Assembly (NCBI GenBank): GCA_002440825.1
Contig: DJVH01000095.1
Coordinates: 1-64,000 of the forward strand
Direction of reading: 5' to 3'
Length of the DNA: 64,000 nucleotides
Source: Bacteriovoracaceae bacterium UBA6261
Lineage (GTDB): Bacteria; Bdellovibrionota; Bacteriovoracia; Bacteriovoracales; Bacteriovoracaceae
The notes under the pieces were generated by a model that did not search any database, was not told where the DNA came from, and was given only the letters and a program-made list of their open reading frames with translations. This document shows positions 16,375 to 25,542 of this stretch, piece after piece. The position numbers and the translations under genes were made by a program. The number at the start of each line of letters is the position of its first letter. Position 1 is the stretch's first letter.

Positions 16375-16777
16375 TCTTCTGAGTCTCTCGGTTGTCGAAT
16401 TGAGCGCGTGAAGATTTGATTGTACCCCAGTTGCCTTCAATCCATACAACGATTTCTTTCATCGGATTCAAAATGCTCGTGCCAAGCTCAGTGAGCTCGT
16501 ATTCAACTCTCGGTGGAACTTCAGCGAACATCTCGCGCTTTAAAATTCCATCGCGTTCCAGATTTCTCAAAGTCGCTGTCAGCATTCTTTGTGAAATGCC
16601 CGGAATGTTCTTTTTAAGCTCAGAGAAGCGTCCGCGCTTTTCCGGCATTCTGGCGAGGGTGAGGATGAGAAGAACGCTCCATTTGTCTCCCAGGCGGGTT
16701 AAAAGCTCTCTTAATGGACAAACAGTTGTCTCTTCAGATTTTGTATCGCATTTGCTTAAAAATTCAGCAGTTGTCAT
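16364..16777 (-). CDS. HxlR-family winged-helix transcriptional regulator
   Basis: The 137-residue protein shows the HxlR pattern: an early cysteine (C9) and VCPLRELLTRLGDKWSVLLIL, then FSELKKNIPGISQRMLTATLRNL recognition region and the wing around PPRVEYELTELG. Such proteins are usually one-component sensors of redox or electrophile stress, with an N-terminal cysteine. It overlaps the Gre-like gene downstream and probably controls its own operon; TATACT in the leader (near 16815) is a candidate -10. Confidence 0.9.
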   Translation of the reverse strand: MTTAEFLSKCDTKSEETTVCPLRELLTRLGDKWSVLLILTLARMPEKRGRFSELKKNIPGISQRMLTATLRNLERDGILKREMFAEVPPRVEYELTELGTSILNPMKEIVVWIEGNWGTIKSSRAQFDNRETQKNAQ

Positions 16778-16850
16778 ATGTTACCTCGATAGTGATCTCT
16801 ATTGTGAATCAAGTATACAAAAGTAACTGACAAAATAAAAGTGATATTTC

Positions 16851-17978
16851 TTAGCTTTTTAAGAAGTCCTGTATTTTGCACTGGTTGGCCTTTGAGGCCA
16901 CCACGTTCAGGTGGGAATCTGTGAGTTCAATGAAGTGGTGTGAAAGATGTTTGAAAAAGGCCAGGGGTCTCCCCGACTCGGCAGTGACTGTGCCGTCTCC
17001 ATCCACATAAGTTTCTTCGCGATTAAATGAAACGCTTTTTCTTTTTTGTGAATCTTCATCGACGAGGGCCACTTGCACTGTCTTGTGTCCTTTCCCCCAC
17101 AGATAAAGAAGTGAGAAGCTTTCAGGGATTTTTTCTTTAACCGGTGCCCTCAACAGATCATGAAATTTTTGAGAGCGATCCATTGAAGTCTGCACGAATT
17201 GACGTCCGGCGGGAAATTCTTTTTGGGGAATAAATTTGAATACACCCCAACGATTTTTTTCCCACGTGTCGGTGTTGTGAAGATTCAAGTGAACTTCTTT
17301 TTTTTCTTTCAGAGAATAACCGATGTCTTCACCTTGCGGAGGAAGGAACATGTAAGAAGATCTGAAGCTTGAATAATCTCTGGCCGATAATAATTCGCGA
17401 TTTAATCCCTGCGAAGTTCCGTGTTCAGTATCGCGGAGTAAGACCATGAGTCCGTGAAAAGGAGCGGCAGCGAGAACAGCTTTTTTGATCAGGCGTGCAC
17501 CTTCCCAGTTTTCTCTGGCGGTATCAACATCCTGAGCGCCATAGCGAAGATAGTATGACATGAGTAGTGCGCCGGTGCTGTGAGCGACAATGTGCAATTC
17601 ATCGTTCTCAGTGAGTGCCAGACTTTTTATTTTTTGATCGATGCGTTTTAAACTCTCGATGAAATCATCGCGCCAGTCATAGATCGCAGTCTCGACGACA
17701 GCGCCTTCACTCTTTGCGAAGTGTTTTAACTGATTCAACGTTTTACCGTAGGAATCGATTTAAAAAAGCAGAGGGATAACATTGACATGAGTGAGAACTT
17801 CGCCTGGAATCAGTTCTTCACTTGCTTTTAAACTTGTGCCCGGAACGGTTGTCATCAGATTTTTTTTATGAAGAAAGAAATCTGAAAAGCGAACCCAATG
17901 AAGTTCTTTCGTTTCTTTGTTGATTAAAGTTGATCCGTAATAACCGGGAACAAACAAAATGATTTTTCGCTTTTGCAT
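16851..17978 (-). pseudogene. LCAT-like alpha/beta hydrolase interrupted by an in-frame TAA
   Basis: The 5' part (ATG 17978) carries the oxyanion region FVPGYYGS near the N-terminus. TAA at 17760-17762 stops it after 72 codons. The same frame resumes directly (IDSYGKTLNQLKHF) and continues for about 300 codons with the nucleophile elbow AHSTGAL, the APFHG motif, DGDGTV, and a C-terminal HHFIELTDSH. These match lecithin:cholesterol acyltransferase-type lipases. There is no frame change, so one nonsense substitution (or a sequencing error) explains the break. A TTG at 17738 could start the C-terminal piece but would lack the oxyanion segment. The gene is cytoplasmic-looking, with no signal peptide. 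Confidence 0.8.
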
Positions 17979-18049
17979 GTTTCAACCTTATTACAGCTGC
18001 AAAAGAATGGGTATGGATATGTTGTTGATCAAAGGCCAGACAAAAAAAA

Positions 18050-18068
18050 CGCCCGGATAAACCGGGCG
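18050..18068 (-). terminator. Intrinsic terminator of the tandem-paralog operon
   Basis: CGCCCGG (18050-18056) pairs with CCGGGCG (18062-18068) around a five-base loop. On the minus strand it is followed by TTTTTTTTG, directly after the stop codon at 18077. Confidence 0.85.
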
Positions 18069-18076
18069 TGTGAGTT

Positions 18077-20155
18077 TTACTTAATTCGTTTGAACAATCT
18101 CGGATAACCGGACTTTTGATAGCGGTTGGAAATCAGATCGAAAATCGATGTGTCTTTTTCTTTTGTAATGTCGTTTTTCAAATCGAAATCGTCGATTGAT
18201 TCACCGGCCTTGCCGTCTGTGGCTTCGGCTGAAGCGAGCTCTGCTGCTTTGTCTTGATCGGCTTTCATTGAATCGCTCAAAGACTTGTCATCAAATTTCG
18301 GCATAGATGCTGCCGGGATGGCCACAACCGGGATGGCACCTTTCGCGACTCCTTTTTTACCGGACTTGCCCGCCTGTGAAGCGTCTGTTGCAACAGCTGC
18401 ACCACTTGCTCCTAAAGCATTTTTAGATCCGCCGAAGCTTGCAATCATCTGTCCAGCAGTCATGTTCCGTTTATCGAGCTCTGCTTTAACAATGCCATGT
18501 AGATCTTTTTCTAACTGAGAACTTTCTTTATTAATATCTTTATTGAGTCCTGCTTTCTTAAAAGAATCCTGCATATCTTTTTTTCTTTTTTCATAATCAG
18601 ACTTAAGAGCATTTGCTCGAGACCCTAGAGAACTTGCCTCTGAAATCGTTGCGGAAGAAATCTTATTAGTCCCATTTAATCCATCAGTCATTTTAGCGAC
18701 AGAACTCATCGTCGCTTGTAATGAATCCGGCATATTTTTAAAGTCTGGTTGAGAAAGAAGTTTATTTGAGAAAGACGGACACTTGTTAGGGTCATCACCA
18801 GTGATACACGGAAGTTGAGCTCCATTACCTTTTAAATCAATATCTGTATTCTCTGCTTCGTTAAAGCCAAGTTTTTGATTGCCACCTATACCTTTTTCAA
18901 TAGAGGCATTATTTTGTCCCGGAGTCTGAGCTCCTTTAACTCCATTTGCGTGAGCGTACATGCTATTGAGTATGGCATCGATCTTAGCAATATTGCCGTC
19001 TATCTTTCCGATTTGATTTTGAATAGCACTTCCCGCTGAAAAGGCAAGGCCTGCGAGAACACCCCAAATAATGGCGCGGTTACCAGGAGAGAACATGAAT
19101 GTATCAACTTTCAGTCCGAGTGTTGCTGAAGTCATCATAACGTATGAAACGGCTGCGCTTGAAACAATTCCCATAGGAGAAAGTAAATCGGCGTGAGCAG
19201 ATTGCATGAATATTGTTTCAAAAATATTTGGTTTTTTTACGAGAGGAGCAATGGGAGTATAATTTTGATTGGCATATAAGGCTTTCCCTAATGTCATCAT
19301 GTTAACGGTAAGAGGGTTCATACAAACACCTCTTGTCGTTTTTTGAATAAGGTCTCCTGATTTACACAATCCTTGTGCTGTAGCTGCTTCTGGGCAAGCT
19401 GCAGATGCTGTGGCCTCGGTTCCTGTTACGGCAGCTTCTGCTGAAGCATCCGCTGAGGCCGCTACACTCGAAGGTTTATTGACAGCTGCTGCAATTTCTT
19501 TAGCCGATCTCTCTGCAGTGTCAAATCCGAGAGGTTCTGGAGCTGCACAACAAGTTGGACAGGCACATCCTGCAACTGTTGCACAAGCAGCACAAGCTGC
19601 TGAACAAACTCCAATTGATGTTGTAATAGCTGTGCGACAAGCTTGTTGAGCCGCCGTTTCTGTAGCCCATAAATAAGTCGCGACAGCTGCTGCGGCTAAA
19701 AAGGCTGCAGCTGCTGCTTGTTGAAAGGTCTTTTTTAAATTCGCCGTTTTCTTTGCTTCTTCATAAGACTTGCGAAGCTTTTCAAGCAAAGCAATTTGCT
19801 GCTGAGTTGGTGCTCCTTTTCGGTCTCTTTCAATCTGCATTTCCAATTCTTTCAAGGCACTTTTATTTCCAAGAAATGAACTGACCTCACCGGCAAGAAA
19901 AGCCACGCCACCGGCAGCTGCCATAATCATATCCGTTGTCAATTTACATGAATACAATCTCGTGGTGAGCAATCCTACTGAAGTCATGACCAGAGTTGAA
20001 CTTAAATCTCCACCTTCTTCAACTTTATCTGTTTTTAAAGTCTCTGCTTGTACAGAAGTGAATCCGATCGATGCCCCTTTAAAACTGAAGTCCAGCATGA
20101 GCAGAGATCCACAGAGGAATGAGATTAAGAGAGTTTTGTAAAAATATTTCAACAT
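18077..20155 (-). CDS. Large secreted/membrane protein, tandem paralog B
   Basis: A 692-residue protein with a signal-like N-terminal helix (YFYKTLLISFLCGSLLML), a hydrophobic helix pair near residues 55-95 and another near 145-165, a cysteine-rich stretch (VCSAACAACATVAGCACPTCC, about 185-205), a second hydrophobic pair around 330-375, then a long polar coiled region and a conserved tail (SIFDLISNRYQKSGYPRLF). It is a paralog of the next gene upstream: same order of helices, the QNQIGKIDGNIAKIDAIL-type helix after the second membrane pair, and the same tail. No known family. The pair probably forms an envelope complex. Confidence 0.8.
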   Translation of the reverse strand: MLKYFYKTLLISFLCGSLLMLDFSFKGASIGFTSVQAETLKTDKVEEGGDLSSTLVMTSVGLLTTRLYSCKLTTDMIMAAAGGVAFLAGEVSSFLGNKSALKELEMQIERDRKGAPTQQQIALLEKLRKSYEEAKKTANLKKTFQQAAAAAFLAAAAVATYLWATETAAQQACRTAITTSIGVCSAACAACATVAGCACPTCCAAPEPLGFDTAERSAKEIAAAVNKPSSVAASADASAEAAVTGTEATASAACPEAATAQGLCKSGDLIQKTTRGVCMNPLTVNMMTLGKALYANQNYTPIAPLVKKPNIFETIFMQSAHADLLSPMGIVSSAAVSYVMMTSATLGLKVDTFMFSPGNRAIIWGVLAGLAFSAGSAIQNQIGKIDGNIAKIDAILNSMYAHANGVKGAQTPGQNNASIEKGIGGNQKLGFNEAENTDIDLKGNGAQLPCITGDDPNKCPSFSNKLLSQPDFKNMPDSLQATMSSVAKMTDGLNGTNKISSATISEASSLGSRANALKSDYEKRKKDMQDSFKKAGLNKDINKESSQLEKDLHGIVKAELDKRNMTAGQMIASFGGSKNALGASGAAVATDASQAGKSGKKGVAKGAIPVVAIPAASMPKFDDKSLSDSMKADQDKAAELASAEATDGKAGESIDDFDLKNDITKEKDTSIFDLISNRYQKSGYPRLFKRIK

Positions 20156-20185
20156 ACGTGCCTCAATGTTTGCCCTTTATGCAAA

Positions 20186-22312
20186 CTATTTTTTTACCGC
20201 GTCTTCCTCAAGAAGTTTTGGGTATCCTGATTTTAAATATCTGTTGGAGATCATCTGAAAAATAGATTCGCCGCTGTTTGTATTGATATCGTTTTGTCCG
20301 ATATCGTAATTTTCTTCGGCAGCTGCGCCACCGCCATTTGCTCCAGCAACACCTGCGAGAGCTGGATCTGCACCAGCTTCTTTGAAATCTAAATCAAATG
20401 TTTTGTCTTTGCCTGCATTTGGATTGGCCTGAGGAACAACTGGATTTGCACCAAGAGATTTTTTGGCGCTCGCTGCCTGAGAAGCTACTGCTTTAGCATG
20501 GGCCTCAGCCATTCCACCAAGTCCCATACTGGCCAGAACTCTATCCCCTGACATCCCTTTGCTTTCGAGCGCTTTTCTAACATCATTTTTTAAAAGCGCA
20601 TTTAATTTATTTTCTTCTTTATCGAAATCAATCTTTCCTTTTTTATTGCCAGCAAGCTGGTTATTAATTTTAGATTTCAATGCAGCTGCTGCTTTTGCAA
20701 TTGCATTTTGATTATTCGCCATACTGTTAATTCCGGACAAAGTAGCGCCTGAAATACCATTAACACCGCTTAAACCATCACCAATTTTCGCTGATTGCGA
20801 CGTTAAAGATTTGAAGGAATCAGGTAAATCAGAAAAACCTGGCATATTTTTAATTTGATTTTCAAGAGAAGGACAATTTGAACTTGAATTACTTGTTAAA
20901 CAGTTAGTCTTAACCGCTGAATTAGATGAAAGAGATAATTCTGAAGAATTGTTCGTATTAAAGCCGGCCATTTTAACTTGCTGCTCTTGAACGTTATTAG
21001 CTTTAATTCCTTTTTGAAGAGCATTCATTTCCGCTAAAATTTTATCAATTTTTTTGATGTTATCGTCGATTTTATCAATTTCATTTTGTGAAGCTTTTGC
21101 TCCAAGGAGAGCTGCAGTTGTCATAATCCCCCAGGCAATAATTCTTCCTCCCGGAGTATAAATATATAAGTCAATTGTTCTGGATAGTGATGGAATCAAA
21201 GTCAGGAGTGCACCGCCGGCAATTCCCAAGAGGGCCATTGTGCCTGCTTCAGCTTTTGAAAAAAAGAAATTCAATGCTTTTTCATACAAGGATTCATTCT
21301 TATGCTCGACGACAGGCAATTGGTAAGCGTAAAGATTTTTTTCAAGTAATCTCAAGCTACCTGCTGGTGTGTCCAAAGGTTTACCTGTTGCTGCGTTTTT
21401 CTGTTTTTCGACAATATAATCTTCACAAGCAGCAAACACCATTGCCTTGGCATTAGCAGCAATCGTACCTGTGCCCGGCTTCGCGGCAGCTGTACTAGCA
21501 GTAGTTTCTTGAGGGGTGATTTTAAAAGCTTTTAAAGTACTATCTCCGGGAACCTCAGACTCGGCTGCAATTTTTGGAATTAACCCTGCAAGCGTCAGAA
21601 CATCCGGTTTTGCTACTCCACACGCAGTTGCTTCCGATGCCCCTACTCCTGTTGCTCCACTCGCAATACAAGCACCAAGCTGAACTTCAGCTTCAGCGAT
21701 AGAGGCTTCACAGCTTGCCAGTTTACCAGCTGTAGTAAAGTACTTTACCGCAGCTACTCCTGTGGCAAGGCCAAACATCGCAGCCGCACCCATTTGGAGC
21801 ATCTTTCTCGTTTTTACTGCAGATTTTACCTTCTCATATGATTCACGTAGTTTTTGAAGAGTTTCAATTTGAGCCTGATCAATTTTACCATCACTGGATT
21901 TAGTAAAATCAGCATCCATATCTGAAAGTTGTTTTCGCAAATTCATGATATTGACGATTTCAGCTGCAACATAGGCTGCACTGGCAGCAGCTACAATCGA
22001 CATATCTGTTGTCCACTTTTTATAAAGCAACAATCGAGTTCCCACAAACCCTACTGCAATCATCGTTAGAATCTGAAGAGCATTATCATCCTTACCTTTA
22101 GTCCCTTCAAAATGGTGAGACTCCGTCTTCTTATAAACCCCATTAGCATCGCGAGTAACTGGTGTTTTGGGAGTCGCAGCACCCATCGCAGGTGCAGTTG
22201 AAGAAGCAGAAGAATTATTCTCAGCAGTCTGCGCAAACGCAGCCATATCCATGATGGATAAAGAACCACACATGATCGAGATGATTAATGTTTTGTACAA
22301 ATGTCTCAACAT
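20186..22312 (-). CDS. Large secreted/membrane protein, tandem paralog A
   Basis: About 708 residues; ATG 22312 is preferred over an in-frame ATG 15 bases upstream because it aligns with the start of paralog B (MLRHLYKTL / MLKYFYKTL). It shares the layout of paralog B: N-terminal hydrophobic helix, two membrane helix pairs, an intervening Cys-containing region, a charged helix (NEIDKIDDNIKKIDKIL) and a C-terminal SIFQMISNRYLKSGYPKL tail. The gap between the two genes is only 30 bp, so they are one operon, ending at the hairpin at 18050-18068. Divergence in the middle with conserved ends suggests an old duplication. Function unknown. Confidence 0.8.
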   Translation of the reverse strand: MLRHLYKTLIISIMCGSLSIMDMAAFAQTAENNSSASSTAPAMGAATPKTPVTRDANGVYKKTESHHFEGTKGKDDNALQILTMIAVGFVGTRLLLYKKWTTDMSIVAAASAAYVAAEIVNIMNLRKQLSDMDADFTKSSDGKIDQAQIETLQKLRESYEKVKSAVKTRKMLQMGAAAMFGLATGVAAVKYFTTAGKLASCEASIAEAEVQLGACIASGATGVGASEATACGVAKPDVLTLAGLIPKIAAESEVPGDSTLKAFKITPQETTASTAAAKPGTGTIAANAKAMVFAACEDYIVEKQKNAATGKPLDTPAGSLRLLEKNLYAYQLPVVEHKNESLYEKALNFFFSKAEAGTMALLGIAGGALLTLIPSLSRTIDLYIYTPGGRIIAWGIMTTAALLGAKASQNEIDKIDDNIKKIDKILAEMNALQKGIKANNVQEQQVKMAGFNTNNSSELSLSSNSAVKTNCLTSNSSSNCPSLENQIKNMPGFSDLPDSFKSLTSQSAKIGDGLSGVNGISGATLSGINSMANNQNAIAKAAAALKSKINNQLAGNKKGKIDFDKEENKLNALLKNDVRKALESKGMSGDRVLASMGLGGMAEAHAKAVASQAASAKKSLGANPVVPQANPNAGKDKTFDLDFKEAGADPALAGVAGANGGGAAAEENYDIGQNDINTNSGESIFQMISNRYLKSGYPKLLEEDAVKK

Positions 22313-22515
22313 AGAACTACCTGCCATAATGTTATAAAGATATTTTACATTATAGATGGTTAAAGGCTTAAAAGATGGACGGAAAGAATGACCTATTCTA
22401 AGGATTTCGGTCGGATATTATTGATTAGTTTAACTGCGCGACTGCCATGAATTGTTGTCAAACCAGACCTTATCCTTATGATAATAGAGTGAACTATTTA
22501 GTAAGGAGACTAATT

Positions 22516-23016
22516 ATGATTAAAAGAATTCCCTTTTTCCTGGCATTGCTGGCCATGATCGGCGGCGTGTTTATCGCCATCCTCTTTGCCACTCAAGAAG
22601 AAAAGTTTCAAAGCAAAATCGCAGCGGGTCTTGAGAAGAATGAAAAAATTCAAAAGATCGTTGATCCAACAGAGAAGGCTGCAAAAATCAAATCAGAATC
22701 AGAAAAAAACTGGCGCTACTATCAACGCTATCACTTTCACGCGACTGGGATCGGGGCCATGATGATCGGCATCCTTCTTTTCCTTGCTCGTCTGGAAGCT
22801 CCTAAGAATTTTGTCACCATTGCTTCATACATGGTAGCGATCGGTGGATTTCTCTATCCTTTCGTATGGCTGTTTGCCGGAATGTATGGACCTGAAATGG
22901 GACGAAGCGAAGCAAAAGAAGCTTTCGCCATTTTCGGTTATATGGGTGGCGTTTTTCTAGTAGGCGGATTGCTCTCAATGATACTTTCTTTAAAGTACGA
23001 CATGAAAGAAGCTTAA
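22516..23016 (+). CDS. Four-helix integral membrane protein
   Basis: Start ATG 22516 has AAGGAG at 22503-22508. The 166-residue product has a first helix (about 6-25), a charged periplasmic-type loop ending RYYQRYHFHATG, and three more helices to the C-terminus. Histidines at the start of the second helix (YHFHATG) could bind a metal or heme, but this is a guess. No family recognised. Its 3' end overlaps the convergent DTW-domain gene by four bases. Confidence 0.7.
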   Translation: MIKRIPFFLALLAMIGGVFIAILFATQEEKFQSKIAAGLEKNEKIQKIVDPTEKAAKIKSESEKNWRYYQRYHFHATGIGAMMIGILLFLARLEAPKNFVTIASYMVAIGGFLYPFVWLFAGMYGPEMGRSEAKEAFAIFGYMGGVFLVGGLLSMILSLKYDMKEA

Positions 23017-23789
23017 CCCTTAAAAACAATCCGGTTAGAATTATATTTTTTCGACTTCTTTCTCTCTGACTTATCCGAATACCCTCCCTTCGCATTTCGA
23101 TACGAAGGGAGTGTTGGATCCGAAGCGCACTTGATTTGAAAATCAACCATCGATTTAAAAACATCCAGCATATTATCATGCTTATGTTCAAGCGACTCCA
23201 TTCCCCTTCTCTCCAGTTCTGAAAGAAAAAAATGAATCGACTCAAGAGTAGATAGACAATACTCAGCAGGCTGCTCTTTAATCGCAAAAAGCGATTGATG
23301 AGTCGCCGTAAAAGACACTCTCGGAAGCGAGTGAATATTTTTTGAAAGCTTCATCATTTTCTTGGCGCACGGCCAGGTTCCATCAATGAGAAAAACGACC
23401 AGACGTTTTCCATTGAGATTTTTCAGAGGCTCCACATCGTCTGTTGAAATGTTGATCGCCCTCTCTCCCGGATACAGAACCATGCAATGATTGGCCGGAT
23501 CGTTGAGAAGTTTATTCACCACGGGATCTTCTGTGAAATCAATCCCGATAATTAATTCTGAATTTTTTAAACAAGCCAGAGAAATTCTTCCCGTTCCCAT
23601 TTTCTCTTTTTTGGCTTCCATCGGATGCATCAACAAGACAAAATGAATTGATGTCTCAAAGGGATGAATGAGCGGGCAAAGGCAATGAGATTGAATGCGA
23701 TGGCATTTAAAGCAGAATTCTTCACGCTTGAATTTGAGAATGTTATTCTGCAAGTCTTGCTTGCGTTTAAGATAGGCAGCCTTGTCCAT
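23013..23789 (-). CDS. DTW-domain tRNA-uridine aminocarboxypropyltransferase
   Basis: The N-terminal part holds a zinc-type cysteine set (C26, C29, C36, C38 in FCFKCHRIQSHCLC). The family signature DxTW is at 136-139 (IDGTWPCAKKM), followed by a conserved ATHQSLFAI...CLSTLES region. DTW proteins of the TapT/YfiP group transfer the aminocarboxypropyl group of SAM to tRNA uridine (acp3U). Length (258) is normal. It is the last gene of a tightly spaced minus-strand run with the ArsC-like, methyltransferase and YkgJ-type genes. Confidence 0.85.
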   Translation of the reverse strand: MDKAAYLKRKQDLQNNILKFKREEFCFKCHRIQSHCLCPLIHPFETSIHFVLLMHPMEAKKEKMGTGRISLACLKNSELIIGIDFTEDPVVNKLLNDPANHCMVLYPGERAINISTDDVEPLKNLNGKRLVVFLIDGTWPCAKKMMKLSKNIHSLPRVSFTATHQSLFAIKEQPAEYCLSTLESIHFFLSELERRGMESLEHKHDNMLDVFKSMVDFQIKCASDPTLPSYRNAKGGYSDKSERKKSKKYNSNRIVFKG

Positions 23790-23790
23790 A

Positions 23791-24135
23791 CTATAACTTC
23801 AACGCCCCATATGTTTCTTCATCAAATCCCATCGCTACGGTTTTTCCGTTTTTTTCAAGCACCGGTCTTTTGATCATTGATGAATTCTCAATCAAAAATT
23901 TTATCTTGGCAGCTTCTGAAAGCGCTTCGTATTCTTCCTTGTATTTTTTGTAAGTCGTTCCTTTTTTATTGGCAGGCAACTCTCCAAAAAACTCAGCCCA
24001 TCTTTTAATTAGCTCTGTCGTTGGTGGTGTCTTTTTGAAATCCACGAATTCATAATTCACTTTTTTCTTATCAAGAAAAGTTCGGGCTTTTTTAACCGTA
24101 TCGCAGTTGGGAATTGCATACATTGTAATCATCAT
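23791..24135 (-). CDS. ArsC/Spx-family reductase, YffB-like
   Basis: 114 residues with the family start IPNCDTVKKARTFLD (a single cysteine followed by D-T), the central VDFKKTPPT and the RPVLEK motif of ArsC-fold proteins. YffB-like members are thioredoxin-fold enzymes assumed to use glutathione, not arsenate reductases in practice, and the substrate is unknown. The ATG overlaps the stop of the upstream methyltransferase gene (ATGA), so the two are translationally coupled. Confidence 0.85.
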   Translation of the reverse strand: MMITMYAIPNCDTVKKARTFLDKKKVNYEFVDFKKTPPTTELIKRWAEFFGELPANKKGTTYKKYKEEYEALSEAAKIKFLIENSSMIKRPVLEKNGKTVAMGFDEETYGALKL

Positions 24136-24752
24136 TTTTTCCTGAAAATAATAACCGATTTATTGTCATCAAAAAGTTTTTCCAGAGCAAAAGTCTCTGC
24201 TAAAAAACGAAAGGTCTCTTGATTGTAGAACACGACATGAGTCGGATCATTTTTATACCACCAGCTTTTATAATCAATTTCCTCTTTTAAAAATTGAGTC
24301 ATAACTGCCAGCAATCCACCCTCTTTCACCAGTCCCGTAAGCACTCTCCAATCCTCCGCGGGATTTTTGAAATGCTCTACAACTTCAGTAGAGGTCACAA
24401 CATCGTACTTCTTATCCAAAAGGGTCTTGTCGTCTTTGAAGGCCGGATCGTAATTAAAAACCTTTCCGCCGAGCTGTTCAAGCAACACGCTTACACCTGG
24501 CCCCGGTCCGCAGCCAAAATCAATCGCCGAAAAATCCTTTGGAAGGTATTGGCTCAAGGGAACAATTAATTTATTCAAAAATTTTTTGTAACCTTCGTCT
24601 TCAATATTATTGTTGTGAAAAGCGTAGCGCTCATTTTCAGCTGTCACACTTAAATGCTGAGAGGGATTTTTGAAAACGAGAAAACATCGCGGGCATTTAA
24701 AAGCAATGCCGCAAAAATCTTCAGCAGGATGGGAACATAATAAGCATTTCAC
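24132..24752 (-). CDS. SAM-dependent methyltransferase with N-terminal zinc ribbon
   Basis: Starts with a two-pair cysteine knuckle (C3, C6 in CLLC; C19 and C22 in CPRC), then a class I methyltransferase fold: AIDFGCGPGPGVSVL for SAM binding (about 75-90), YDP at strand 2, and TSTEVVEHFKNP. This is the layout of Methyltransf_23-type proteins. Target unknown; the zinc ribbon suggests a nucleic acid or protein substrate. It is coupled to the YffB-like gene and separated from the YkgJ-type gene by 12 bp. Confidence 0.8.
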   Translation of the reverse strand: MKCLLCSHPAEDFCGIAFKCPRCFLVFKNPSQHLSVTAENERYAFHNNNIEDEGYKKFLNKLIVPLSQYLPKDFSAIDFGCGPGPGVSVLLEQLGGKVFNYDPAFKDDKTLLDKKYDVVTSTEVVEHFKNPAEDWRVLTGLVKEGGLLAVMTQFLKEEIDYKSWWYKNDPTHVVFYNQETFRFLAETFALEKLFDDNKSVIIFRKK

Positions 24753-24764
24753 CCAATGGTGATA

Positions 24765-25433
24765 CTATAGTTCCGCATTATTGGAAAAGGATTTTTTCTT
24801 CGCTTTATTTTTAGAAGAAGATTGAAGAATTTTACCCAACATCAAGGCCAGAGCGCCATTAGATTTCGATGCCATAAACGATCCCATGATGGCCATGTCA
24901 GCTTCAGATGTTTTAATAAGTCTCAATTGTTGATTTTCGTTTAGACCTTTTTCAGTAGAACACTGGCTCGCTTCGCCCAAAACGGCATTCGTGCGACACA
25001 CAGACGGTCTGTCATTATAGGCCTGGCAAAGATTGTCTGAACCAAGAAAAACACATTTTCGGTCAGCGTATGACAATTTATAAAACTCTGCGCTGTCATT
25101 TCCCGCCTTCATTTGCTTTTGCAAACGGGCGTGATCAATCTTCAAACCATTTTCAACCAAGGATGCCAGTAAATGGGCTTCATCCTCAGTGATACTGACC
25201 TGCGTATGGCAGCAGCCAGCACATCCCGCTTTACAAGGTGAATACTGCTTAACAAGGGGATGAGAGAAAACAGAACGATTATAATCGTCAACGACGTGGT
25301 GAACGAACCTTGCTCTCTCCAAGGGAGAAGCAATTTTCTTTAAATGGTGGACAACAAAATCTGTGATTTTGGAGAAAGAAGCTTGTTCTTTCAGCTGATC
25401 ATAGGTTTGTTTGGCAATCGCCGGTAAGTTCAT
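24765..25433 (-). CDS. YkgJ-family cysteine cluster protein
   Basis: 222 residues with the cysteine arrangement of the Zn/Fe-chelating family: C67, C71, C74, C75 (CKAGCAGCC) and later cysteines in DRKCVFLG, DNLCQAY and SVCRTN. Members bind a metal ion or iron-sulfur cluster and some act in flagellar or redox contexts, but the activity is unknown here. First gene of the four-gene minus-strand set; the promoter must lie in the ~110 bp shared with the divergent ABC-F gene. Confidence 0.85.
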   Translation of the reverse strand: MNLPAIAKQTYDQLKEQASFSKITDFVVHHLKKIASPLERARFVHHVVDDYNRSVFSHPLVKQYSPCKAGCAGCCHTQVSITEDEAHLLASLVENGLKIDHARLQKQMKAGNDSAEFYKLSYADRKCVFLGSDNLCQAYNDRPSVCRTNAVLGEASQCSTEKGLNENQQLRLIKTSEADMAIMGSFMASKSNGALALMLGKILQSSSKNKAKKKSFSNNAEL

Positions 25434-25542
25434 AGGGTCCTCTGCAGGGCCTTTATTAAATAGATTTTAACACATATACGAAGTCAACCTTGTGAAGGGG
25501 GAATTATTTGCCTGATTCCCTTCCTCTCTCTATAATCCATCC

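Noticed and set aside
2981..17978. Idea that the two in-frame TAA codons mean a reassigned stop codon
   Set aside because: TAA closes many intact genes here, and prfA encodes an RF1 with the PxT reading motif, so TAA is a normal stop.
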